From assembly GCA_009363875.1 (NCBI GenBank), contig CM018695.1, positions 17,394,755 through 17,458,754 of the forward strand: a stretch of 64,000 nucleotides of DNA, read 5' to 3'. The position numbers and the translations under genes are program-made. This DNA comes from Mikania micrantha (Eukaryota > Streptophyta > Magnoliopsida > Asterales > Asteraceae). The notes beneath the pieces are model-generated. The model was given only the letters and a program-made list of their open reading frames with translations. It searched no databases and had not been told where the DNA came from. Shown piece after piece: positions 34,872-46,577 of this stretch (position 1 is the first letter of the stretch; each line of letters starts with the position of its first letter).

Positions 34872-37022
34872 TGTGATAATGGCAGTTGAGAATTATGTCA
34901 TTGATGACGGGATCACATTTGGTCGTTCTAGAAATCCGCCTGGATTTAATGATTGAAATTATTACAGATCGATAGTATGCGAGAAATGATGAACGTGGGC
35001 GAAAACCGTGTGCAAAACGGAGTCCTGGATTGCCCGGAATCGAAAAACGAAGAAAAATTTCTAAGTATTGAACTCCTGGACTCGTCGCGGTACGAGAAGG
35101 CTAGGTTGAGGGTCCTCCGCGGTACGTGATGCTTGAAAAATATCTGAGATTCCCGGATTTCTTCGCGGTACGCGAAGCCCTTATTGGCTTCTCGTCGCGG
35201 TTCGCGACGGGTGAGGTGGTGGAGAAAGTTGATTTTCTTTATCAGATTTCATGTAGATTGAAATTTTTTTAACTCTCTCTCAAACTCTCTTGCACCAGAC
35301 GAACAAAAATCAAGTTCCTACACCCAAAACTCAATTCTAAGCCCATCAGAAGCCGTAGATCGTACCATGGATCATATCTACAAGCCCTGATCGTTGTTTT
35401 ACCCGCAGAAATCCGTCTATTTTGGTAATGATTCGTTTTAACCTTATAGTTTGATTTTGATTGATTAGATCTTGATTTTGAACGTAATGACATAGTTAGG
35501 ATTGTTGATTATTGCCTAGATGATGGCTAGGATTGATTATAAACAAAGAACACGATGTTTTGACGGTTAAATCCTTGTTTTGATCCGTTGTAATGCCTGG
35601 TTTGCATGAAATCATATCCATGATTATAATGGTTTAAACCATTTGATTATGACAGTGTAGGTGATTAGTTTGATTAATCTTTGAAATGCAAGGTTAAATC
35701 CAAGTGTTTCAAACTAATCACGATCATTAACATACTCATTGGAACGATTATCTGATGTTTATGATAACAGTCAGATTAGTATGTTAAACATGATTGTTAA
35801 ACCTATTCTAATGCTACATTGTGATATTTCATGATATTTGGGTAATCAATAATAAGGATTGATCATTCCTAAGCCATTAAATCATCTAGAAACTGTTTTA
35901 GCATTATAATCAACAACATTAACTATTTGGTTAATCCTATATTATATTGATTAATCAAGAGTGTCATCAACCTTGTATTAGGAATCTAATTCAATGTAGG
36001 TTCCTACATTATCATACATTGTATGATACAACATCAAAATTAATCAATTATATAACTAATCTCAGTTTGATGACTTCCAAAGCAAAGTCTGTGACATTGA
36101 ACGTTCAGAAACATCTAATCAGTAAATTAAAACCAAAATAACTCATTAAATATAAATAAATGCAGAATCACCTCCCTATTATCAGTTTTGAGATATTCTG
36201 CTACCTCTATATTATCAGGTGAGTTTCGTACAACCCCTTTTCTTTTTACTCTTTTATAAACATCGGGGTAGCGCTGTAAAACTTTTTAGAACTATATGAT
36301 ATGTATCACAGTTATCTGCGTGATTTCATGTGATTGTTGAGAACTTGTGGATTTCATGGGATTTTGCCTGTAGAACAGAACTTTATCACAGAACTTAAGT
36401 CCTCATGTACGAACTGTATCTAGTGAACCCATGTGGGGCCGAACAAAAACATTGATAGTACTATTGGCTGACAACCCATTTGCTGGGAGCTTGCAACTCC
36501 CCTTGGTGTAAATGTTTGTTATCTGTTTCCAGAACTTCTTAATGTGTTATGATAGACATTAAGACAATGAGGCACCAAGATATTTACCGACGGGTAGTAT
36601 CTTTATAGAACAAGAACAGAACACTCCGAAAGGAACTAGATACGGGTCCCATGGTTATCTTGAACAGAACATTTTGAGAACTTATAATTCCATATCATAT
36701 CATATTGTGGAACTTGAACTGTATGATCTCACCAGCTTTGTGCTGACGTTTCAAATTTAAATCTTTTTGCAGGAAGACAGTGACCACCCGGTGAGGCAGC
36801 ACTTTAAGCATTTGTAATTAAATAAATGTAATAAACTTAGATTATATAACGAAATGTTGGTTGTGATTTCGACATCCTTGTAATGTATTTCTTTTAAGTT
36901 AATCTGTGTGCTTGTGATATCGGATCAAGTAAGTCACCCCTCATCTCTGAGACATCACCACTATGCTTCCGCAACCGTTTCAGTGACATCATAATGAGGT
37001 GACGAGAGGTGGGGGTGTGACA
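34872..37022 (+). mobile_element. Solo LTR, gypsy family B (nested)
   Basis: A complete 2151-bp LTR, TGTGATAATGG to GGTGTGACA, with a perfect 5-bp target duplication GAGCA (34867-34871 and 37023-37027). It is the forward counterpart of 18995-21098. Palindromes include CTTCGCG/CGCGAAG around GTA (35161-35177) and CGTCGCG/CGCGACG around GTT (35193-35209). The antisense frame 36894-37232 is not a gene. Confidence 0.93.
35161..35209 (+). repeat. Centred palindromes, family B LTR
   Basis: Two perfect 7-bp-arm stems, one with centre GTA and one with GTT; weaker ones lie upstream (CTCGT/ACGAG at about 35081-35096, CCGCGGTACGTG near 35118). Same design as the family A array although the two LTR families are otherwise different. 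Confidence 0.8.
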
Positions 37023-37088
37023 GAGCACTGTAGCACCTTGCACGACCATGCGCCTATGGGGCACGACCGTACCAAATCCCAGGCTTTC

Positions 37089-37095
37089 TATAAAT
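37089..37095 (+). promoter_or_regulatory. LTR TATA box, element X
   Basis: TATAAAT in TTTCTATAAATTGAGC, about 15 bp after the last GCACGACCGT word; the usual promoter layout of these LTRs. Confidence 0.55.
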
Positions 37096-38280
37096 TGAGC
37101 TTTTCTCTTCATTTGAAAGGGTTGGACTTTCTGGAGCAAAAACACCCACTGATCAGCATTGTCCAAGCTTTCCAAGAGAGATTTTGAAGGTCTTGAAGAT
37201 CCAAGAAGCATCCAACCACATTTTGTTTCCAATCCTTGCTTGCTAGTGGTTTGACATTGTTATTCTACCATGTTTCTTGTTAACTTCGCACTCTTTATTT
37301 TTGTTCTTGTAAGCCTTATGGGCTAATCACTTCATTGTCTAGATTATGATGAAACTTATGTTCATGTGATGTTGATTTTATGAATTGGTTAAATTGGTTT
37401 ATGTCAAGATTCAAGATGAAGTTATGATTGTATTCCAATGATGTTGTATATTTGTGTAGGTTGATTAGTGTTCAAGAATGATGAATGTTTAGTCATATTA
37501 TGTTGGAAAACCATGATCAAACATTTGTTTATAATCTTACAACTTGCTTTTAAGATTATGCCATGAGATTAGGAATGATAATTAGTTTCTTGAATGTTAT
37601 GAAACTTGCATAAGTATACTTTCTTTCACTAAAGTTTGGAAAAATCATGGTGATATTATGATTTGTTGAATATGATTAACATGTAAGTTAGGAAATTATG
37701 GCCAAATGACCTCATTTGCATGATTGTGTTCATAGATTGTAAGTTAGAAGAAATTGTGATTTTGTTGAATTTATGCAACTTAGGGTGATTAGTGTATATA
37801 AGTCATATTAGTTTTCCTTAAGTTGTAGAATTAAGATTCTTGACGGATGATTAATTCTTGGAGAAATCTTGACATAGACCTTGACATTAGGCTTCATAGA
37901 ATAATCCTAGGTGATTAGAATGTGTTTATCATTTTAATTTTCCAAAAGATTATAGGATTAGATATCTTTGACCGGAATCTAGTCAACATTTGATTTACCA
38001 ATTCATATTAATCTCATCACTAGACTAAGTGAATTCATAATCTAGGCAATTTTCTTAGACTTTAGATTATTTTAAAAATCTCCTTATTTAGTTATTATTT
38101 TAAAATTCACAAACCCGACTTCTTCATGTTTTTGCTAAAGTCCACGGATTGATATCCGGTTTTTACCATAAGCTATATTATTAAACGATAGGTACACTTG
38201 CTTATTGTGTGTGATTTAGTTCTTAGTAAAAATCATTTTAAAAACTAAAATCTGTGTGAAAAATCCATCATTTAAAATAT

Positions 38281-38295
38281 ATAGTATCAGAGACA
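38281..38295 (+). other. Primer-binding-site candidate, element X
   Basis: ATAGTATCAGAGACA shares GTATCAGAG with the initiator-Met tRNA primer site and lies where an LTR-like region ends. Confidence 0.45.
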
Positions 38296-41200
38296 TTGGT
38301 TATAGAGAACCAGGTTGCATGTAGTAACTTGAACTATAGCCGTAGGCTCACAAGGTTCCATTCTGGATAGACATATAAGTTTGACTTACTTAAAAACATT
38401 CTAAGATTGTTGCATTGGAAGCATGTACACAATCACCCATTCAGACAACCTCCACCACCATTATCATCACGTACACAATCACCCATCGAGGTGTCTAGGA
38501 ATACCATGTAGGAGGTCACGATGTCGGACGGCAAACACATTGAAGAGAAGGGTCCAATCTAGAAGGGCTATGAGGAAGTCTAGTTGAGGATGATGCGGCT
38601 CGGTTTACCACTAGGAACGAAAATACCATATCGAAAGATATTGTACCATACACAATACCCTAGGGACACTCTAATGAGATGGAAGACTACGCTTCCATGT
38701 CTTTGAGTAGTTTCTTTAGTACCATCCACCTCAAGTAAATACTTTCTCAAACACTATATCTTGAATAACTCTCAACCATGTAGCTGATGGTTACTGGGTG
38801 GACAAATGATTCCCTTATGCATAACACATTGAACCTTGCAGTACTTACTAGCTGGAGATAGGAGGAACCAAAATGATTATGTAACGTAAATTGACAATTA
38901 CGGGTGGCCAACGTAACTGTGAATTTATGAGTGCATATGAATTTTGACAAAACCTATTGTTCAGACTAGAAAGAAAAATTGACTCATAAAGAATAAATTT
39001 ATAGCGTATATCTAAAACACCAATCAAACGAAGGATCATATTTCCATTCATCACTAACAAACCATGGAAGAGTGGATTGAGACTCATAATTTTTTTTTCT
39101 CCTTCATATGGTCGGCATATGTTTATAGATACTCTAATGGTGAAACCCTCTCATTTCACTTGAGTATTCATAATCATAAATCAAGTCAATGACTTCATAT
39201 CAAGGGTAATACGTACCTTGACCACACCCACCTACATAGAAAACCATTCGATCGAATCCAGAGTACGGTGAATAAAAATGAAGGATTGAATTGACACAAT
39301 GAGCATTTCCTCACTTTAAACTAAAGCTGGAACAACCTCGTCTACTAGGGTTTTGTCGACCATTCATTCACCACAAGTCTCACAAATTCTAAATTACTTA
39401 CATCTTTAAGAAACCAGAGGTTGATGAGAAAATAGTGGTTGACTAAATCAACACCCCACTTGACCTCAAGTGATAAAGGTTTCGGATGACGGTCGCCGAT
39501 GGTTTAAAAATATCCACTATTTCCTCCTCATACTTGATACTAGTAAGCCTATAGCACTCATCATAACCTTCTTTAGATGACTATCTTGACATAAGTCATA
39601 ACGTAGCCTCTATGTAATCCTCATGATCTGAGTATAGGAATTAGAAATGAGAAATTGTAGTAAGATAATATGCCACTCTGTTGTGGCTATTAATTTATTT
39701 TATATACTAATTTCCCTCCTCGGGGTGAAAATTGAAGGGGAAAAAAAATCCTAAGTCAATAAGTATTATCATTTAGGTGAACACTTTAACTAATAGTAAA
39801 TACCTATATCTCAAATCATTCCTTATACCTATTTCAATAGCATTCAATTACTTCGGGTATGATCATCTCCATAAAATCGCCAAATCATATTTCATCTTTC
39901 GATGCACAAACTCTCATCAATACATCCTAAGTGAAAGTACTTTAACTGTTTGCTCTCCCATTATGAGTGATCAACACTCGTAAAATAGTGCAGTGATTTC
40001 AATCTTATTTGTTGTTTCAACTTTGGATTATGTAACCACATAACACAATGTTTATGATAAAAAAAAACCATCCTAAATAAATATCAAAGGAAGATGTCAA
40101 CACAAACTTTAGACAGTTAATCAAACACCTACTATAATGTTATCCATAAAAACCATAATTACCCATGTACCATGTCATAGATTCTATCTTGTTGTTTCCT
40201 TCATGTAACCAAAGCTTATCCTCGTTGTGGTTCTATGTAGAACTATCACATCTGTCTTGATCCAAGTCAATCCACATCCGAGGATTACCCTATATGAAGC
40301 TAACTCGTTTGAAAAGGGTTTTTCAACATGAAATCAATTCCTTTTTAATGCACTCTTTATTCTTCCTCAAGATTGGTAACCCAATTTTCTCCTTATCATT
40401 ACTCATATGACATATGATAGAGTACACCAACGTTTGACACATACAACTAGTCACCTAGCCATCAATCAGAATTCACTGCCTATGATCTTAGCATTCTCCA
40501 TAATGAATCTGTTACCTAGATCATTTATTTTAAAGTTCCATACCTACGACCATTACAAATGGTTGTGTGATGCCTCCAGGTACCTCTATAGCGTAAACAT
40601 AACTAGACAATACGATGTATGGATACACAACTACATCGTCAACCAGAAAATTATTCCCGAAGATATATTGCAGCCACAACCATTGAGAGAAAAAAAAACT
40701 AAATTCAACTTCCTTTGACAAATGCTCTAAGGAAATTTTGGGTGTCTACGTTAGGTTTGTTGTAACCACAATTACCTATGGTATGTGACCGATTCATCTT
40801 CGCTAATAGGGTGATGGATTAGCCGCAGTGCAGCTTACATATAAATCCTAATGGTACCTCGACTTTCAAAACTAGAACTAGATTGAGAACCGGCCTTAGG
40901 TTGGAAACCACATTCACTTCTACCTTTCATTTTATACAAAAGATGGCCATCCCTTTGACAACATCTGCTCACGAGCTCGTTGTATGGCATCCTTGCGTAT
41001 CTAGATAACATGTGTCAAAAATATGGTGCAAAAGTACTCTCTAAACTGTACAATTTTCTTATCATAACGAGATTTAAGCCTTAACTAAATTCATAATATT
41101 GCACAACTATTGTTTTACTAAACAATGATTCTCACCTTGATTGAGCTATCTTGTTATCAAAGATGGGCATCTTACGCTTCGGAAGATAAGTCCTTAACTT

Positions 41201-42509
41201 TTGAAGAATAACCGATTGAAAAAAAAAATTGAAATTGTTCACCAGCTTCTTGACCGTGAGCTTTCAAGGAACAAAATGCTTAAACTTCTAGAATAGAGCT
41301 TCCAACAAACAACGTGAACTTTCAAATGAACTACTCTTCCTAACATTCTATTTTGCTAATATGGAACTTAGACTATATCTCAAGCAAATTGAACATTGAC
41401 TCACATTCTCTACCAAGATCTTCCAGTGACTTACCTAAAGCATGATCTGAAGTCCTTGACGGAAGGTCACCACAATCGATTACGTCATGCTTTCTCTTGA
41501 ACATGGTGACTCACACAAGTCGATGTGTTTCCCTATACCATGTGACAAGGAAACACAATATCTCCTTAATATTGTACTCAAACTTCCTTGTATACATAAC
41601 TACCGTTGATCTCGAATATGATTGAGTAAACTAATCTTGAATAGATTATTTCACAGAATCCTAGCCTAGCTTTACTTGACAAAATCTTAGCTTTAAAAAA
41701 AAAAATCTTCTTTTTCGCATCTATGCTTGTATTACAAGCTAAACATATGATGACACACTATGAGATTTGATGTGTGTGCTTCTCACCAACTAGTTATCCT
41801 CTAGTAACTAGATAACACTTCTTCATCTTAACCTCACTCAAGAACAAGAACCTCATGAGACGTCAATTATTAAAACTCGAGATACATACTCAGATTTTGT
41901 TATGAACACCAACCATGATGAACCTTAACACACATTCTAACCTTTGTCAATGATTATTAGTACTAATAATAATCAGCTGTAAGGACATTTCTTTGGAGCA
42001 CTAAAGCCTCAAGTACTCAGGTCGTGATTAGACATTGGCATAAATATAAACTTATCTCAAACTAACATTCTATCACTATTTAGAGAGAATCATGGAATGT
42101 TATGTATTCAAAAACAAGTATACTCTCTAGACAAGGTTCTTAGTTTTAGTATAAGAAAAAGAAAATAAAAGACGTCACGCTAGCCACAAAATAGTTTCCG
42201 AAATACAAAAGCTTTGTCCCAATCACAACGAATTATGTGTGCAACTCATGCCTAACACGTTCACTTGTACTTCAACTAACATCACCCTTTTGAACTTGTT
42301 AATAGTAAGATGATGAGTCCGTACCCTCTCTAACAACTAGATTGTCGTATACTACGAGGATACATTACGATCCCTATGGCTCATTTTAACATCGGCTACT
42401 AACTCTTGAATCAATAATTCTACCCATTAAACTTTGTAGCTTACATTATTGTAAGTGCCAATCTCTTGTATATTAAACAGAGATTAATTAGACCTAATAT
42501 CCAAATCAA
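38296..42509. other. Decayed, unrecognised DNA
   Basis: 38400-38740 may be remains of a gag region (open pieces with several stops; GTACACAATCACCCAT occurs twice, near 38424 and 38470). From 38760 to 42509 I see only AT-rich sequence with short chance frames (the longest, 40407-40718, has no motif). It is probably the interior of very old retroelements, but nothing specific can be supported. Confidence 0.35.
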
Positions 42510-43062
42510 TGGCCCAAAACTAATTCAAGAAACCATTGATAAAATCGTCAAAATCAAGGAATCGATTACAGGCTGCACATGATCGTCAGAAAAGATATGC
42601 TGATGTGAGACGTAAGCCAATAGAGTTTCAAGTAGGAGACAATATCATGGTGAAAGTCTCACCATGGAAATGAACCGTTAGGTTTGGAAAACACAGAAAG
42701 CTAAGCCCATGATACATCGGACCATTTGAAATCCTAGCAAGGATATGTCTCGTAGCTTACCGACTCCAAGTATCCCTAGAACTCAGTGGAATTCACGACA
42801 CATTCAAAAATGCCTATCTCATGAAACACTCATCAAACAATTAAACGAAATTCAAATCGATAACAAACTTTAATTTATTGAAGAACCAATAGAAATCATG
42901 GATCGAGAAGTACAAAGATTGAAACAAAGTCGCATCCCTATAGTAAAGGTTCGATGGAACTCTAGGCGAGGACTAGAATTTACTTGGGAACGCGAGGACC
43001 AAATGAAACTCAAATACCTCCAACTATTCGAGAAGGCACCAATCTCGGTAAACACAAACTGA
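42510..43062 (+). pseudogene. Gypsy integrase C-terminus and chromodomain remnant
   Basis: Pieces read RQKRYADVRRKPIEFQVGD, KVSPWK, YIGPFEIL and then an open stretch MDREVQRLKQSRIPIVKVRW with RRGLEFTWEREDQMK, the chromodomain tail, ending at TGA 43060-43062. Internal TGA codons stand where the relatives have Gly and Arg (one is a CGA to TGA change), and frameshifts are present. The upstream pol is absent. Related to the pol at 27639-30973. It belongs to the LTR that follows. Confidence 0.85.
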
Positions 43063-43074
43063 ATTTCGGGACGA

Positions 43075-43096
43075 AATTCTTCTAACGGGGGGATAC
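43075..43096 (+). other. Polypurine tract, family D element
   Basis: AACGGGGGGATAC before the LTR start at 43097, after CGGGACGAAAT. Confidence 0.65.
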
Positions 43097-45923
43097 TGTG
43101 ACATCCGTCAATTTCTCAGGTTTTAATCTCGACCAAAGTTTAAAAAAAAAAAACTTTATGTAGATATGTTAGACTCATTTGAACTCACCCAAATCCAACA
43201 AATTAATATATATGTATAATAATGATATAATATATAGGTTATAATTATCTGTTCACAATAAAATAGCAAAGCTTAAAACTTTGGTGTTGTAATAAAAACT
43301 CGTTGTTTAATGATCGTGTTTTAAAAAGCGTAGTCAAATGAATACTTACATTATTTTTTTGAACTCGAATACACTCCTACACACAATCATGTTATTTTTA
43401 TCCACTCTCACACATCATCATATTTAAAATTAAAACCCATGAATGAGTCATCTCCACCATCTTGTTATTGCCTCTAATAACCTCAAAAAAAAAAATCTAA
43501 ATCGATGATTCATAGGAATAACCAAAGATCAAAATAATTTGATATGGTCTTGAAATTCCAAATCTATAACAGAGACACCATTCCTTATTTTGATGGTTAT
43601 CCAAAAGTCCACCAACTTAATTCCTTTTCTTTTGACGGAAGCAAAGACAAATAATTATGAGACATTTCTGAATGACACAGTTAAAAACCATACTTTTCCT
43701 TACTTCATTCGAGATCCAAGACGTCACACCATACCCTTAATAAAAGATTTTGTAGTACACTTCTTTAAATCAGCCATGCCCGTATCTTTTCCCTCCCAAA
43801 TGACGGTTCTAAACATCATCATCACCCTCACCAAACCTTTCAAACCCATGCTTCAAGTGACTGATCCTTACACTCCTTCTATCCATTCTTTACACATTCA
43901 GCTTTAGCTATAAATAGATAACTTGAGATAGCTAGAGACACTTCAAAACCTCCATACTTCTTCCCTCCTTGCTCACGATCACTCTTCGCCAACAGCCTCG
44001 TTTTTCTTCTTTGCTCCACCAGAAACACCAGGCCACTTCTTCCACCACAACACGCCAACCTGATCGTCGTTGCGGAAGCTAAGAACCATCGAACCGGCCC
44101 TTATTTCCTGCAATATTCATACTAAGCACAACGTTATCTCTACTGGTTATTACTCAACCTTCGCCGCTGCCTCAAATTCTACGAACTCCTACTCGAACTT
44201 AAGGAATCATCTAACTAAGGTACTTAAACTAATTTAACCTTGTAAATTCGTTAAAGCTTGGAATAGTTGTGTGTGTGCGTGATATATATACACACACATA
44301 TCGAAAGCTGGACCTACGTTATAAGGAGAAGATATATTCTGGGAAACAAAGATTTAAAACCTTTTAAGTAATACTTGAAAATCAATAATGTTAAGGTAAG
44401 TAAACTGATAAAGGGTTGTAAGGTTGTAACATGAGGTGGTGGGTTCAATTCTCCTTAGCTGAAATTTATTTTTAATTCTCTTGAGAAGCTGCTCAATATT
44501 TTGCCAATTACTATGCGATAGAAACCAAATGAAACAAGTTTTACCCATACTTTACAGGGCTATGTACATAAAGTTATGCGTAACCACAAATAAGTACATG
44601 TTATACATTTAAACAAATATGAATATTTATAAGGTTTAATGCATGAAAATCAACTTAAAACATATAGGTTTTGTTTTGGTTTTAATTACAAACGAGATAT
44701 TATTTTTAAGATGAACATATTTTAAAAAAAAATTAATTACTATAACTAATAGGATAAGGTGGTAGAGATAATAGGCAAATATATGAATTAAATTCCATTC
44801 AAATAAATATATATATTAACAGACGTAATTTGATGAAATAGATATTTTTATAAAATTCAAAAATACTTATTTTTAAGAAAGGAAAAAAAAAAGAAACAAC
44901 ATAATCAACAACATTGTTTAACCCATAAATAAATTTAGTAGCTTTCTCAAAGATGACAAATTGAAGGTCTAGAAAGTGTGCGAAATACACCTGGATAATA
45001 TATACGAATTACATAAATACAACAACATTAAAATTTACAAATTCACAAACTCAAATGTTGTAGGAACCAGGTAGGGATTTCTAACAAGACAACCTTCGTC
45101 ATCAATAATCAAGATCCACACTAACAGTGAGTTTCACGGCCCCTATTTTTACAATGTTTTACTAACTCACAGGGGGAGAAATCATGCTTGTCCCCGTTCC
45201 ATTGACACAAGTGGTTTTTGTTCAACACATTATTACATGAGTTACTTTTATCGCTTTAAGTCCCCTATTCTATAACCGTTAATTTTGGGTAAACGTGAAT
45301 CATTGGGAATAGTACTATTCGGGAGTGACAAACCCCACCCGTGGTTAGTAGCGCTAACTTTGATTGTAGGTCAGATCGGGTGCACAATATTCATCTCAAT
45401 ACAATGTTTTGCGATAGAACATTGGGATGGGGCAACTCAATCATGTCGAGTTCGGTTATAGGAGCTCATGGTAATAATTAATAAACACAACTCATGATAT
45501 TGTTTTGAGAACAATAGACACATTTTGAAATCTTGTGGTCAAATGAAACAACTCAATTTTTACGTGTCTAAACCTGTGAACTCACCAGCTTTATGCTGAC
45601 TGTTTTTAGCATGTATTTCTCAGATAATTGAAGCAAGCATGGGGACATATTTTGGGAATGATTTGTTTGAAGTCACAACACATTCAGATGCATATTTTTG
45701 GGATTTTTCTTGCATAGCCTAGTAACTTAGGCCATGTTTGTAAAATCTTACACATCATATTTTGGAAGTTTAGAAATTTTGTTAGTTATATTTTGGATGA
45801 TTGTAAGTTAAGACATCATGTAAAACTTTATTATCAATGCATGTAGAAGTCGTTCAATATAAACAATGACTGTGAAATCATGACAGTCGCACCTCGCGTG
45901 TTCCGCCTTGGCGGGGTGTGACA
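43097..45923 (+). mobile_element. 3' LTR, gypsy family D
   Basis: About 2.83 kb, starting TGTGACATCC after the polypurine tract and ending GGGGTGTGACA. It carries a TATA box (43909-43916) and, near its end, AACCTGTGAACTCACCAGCTT, a segment also present in families A and B. Distantly related to family A. The 5' LTR is absent, so no target duplication can be read. Confidence 0.8.
43909..43916 (+). promoter_or_regulatory. LTR TATA box, family D
   Basis: TATAAATA in AGCTATAAATAGATAAC, about 810 bp into the LTR. Confidence 0.6.
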
Positions 45924-46577
45924 TATAGTTTCACGCACATCAATACACTATACTTCTTTATTATTAACTTTGGTAAGTATCATACACATATTTTCTCAAT
46001 AGACTCTCATGGGTCTCATTATTCATCTTTATATGCTTTTGTACATGTTCATACGTTATACATGTCACTATTTTGTATCGATTATTGACTTGAGCGTCGG
46101 AGTGTCCTTGGGAATAACCCTCTTGGGCCCTCTAATGCAGATTTTGTATGTTGTTGCAGCTAGGATCCACGCTCGGGATAACAAGGTACAACTTAGCCCT
46201 ACTCAAACCCGATCCTGATTCCGATACGTCAACAGAAATCATATAAGATGAATTTCCGCTTGACGATGAAAATAATTGTAGAACTAGATATACACAAGGA
46301 CGAGGTAGCGAAGGAAATGTCAAACCCAATATACAATGAATAAAATGCAACAAAAAACGATGACACGTATGATTTAGTTTAAAATATTTTAAATGCATTT
46401 CTAGTATTTATTTTATGTAGTTTCTTTAATTTTAAAATATAAATCAAATATTTTAAATACATTTACTTTAAATATTTTATCTTTTTAAAGTTAAATTTGT
46501 GTATGTTAGTGAAGTTTATTTTTAAAATAATTACAATGTTAGAATACATATTAAATGTTAATCAAACACTAATAGAT
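45924..46577 (+). mobile_element. Fragment resembling a Tat/Athila-type LTR end
   Basis: GACTTGAGCGTCGGAGTGTC (46090-46110) with a following TTGTTGCAG is, from memory, a widespread motif near LTR ends of plant Tat-lineage gypsy elements. The next 200 bp holds short broken open pieces. AT-rich sequence follows up to the truncated LTR. Assignment rests on that one motif. Confidence 0.35.

Larger units (their letters stand above)
34375..38270 (+). mobile_element. LTR of an unassigned retroelement (X), interrupted
   Basis: Sequence on both sides of the nested family B LTR belongs together: GCACGACCGTGC-type words (34595-34800) resume right after it (37038-37075), followed by a TATA box (37089) and a leader-like region. 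It ends near 38270, just before a primer-site-like GTATCAGAG. Without the insert it is about 1.7 kb long, left end unknown. No pol region is attached, so the superfamily is open. Confidence 0.5.

Noticed and set aside
36894..37232. 112-codon minus-strand frame
   Set aside because: Crosses the end of a solo LTR and its target duplication into the surrounding element; a similar frame appears in the LTR at 18995, so it is LTR sequence.
40407..40718. 103-codon frame in the decayed region
   Set aside because: No motif, no homologous frame nearby, ordinary length for AT-rich DNA.
42870..43055. Minus-strand 61-codon frame
   Set aside because: Antisense of the chromodomain remnant.
43590..43907. 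105-codon frame in family D LTR
   Set aside because: Ends next to the LTR TATA box in U3 sequence; not expected to code.
44400..44470. Box-B-like GGTTCAATTC suggesting a tRNA or SINE
   Set aside because: No matching A box or tRNA fold around it and no A-rich tail.
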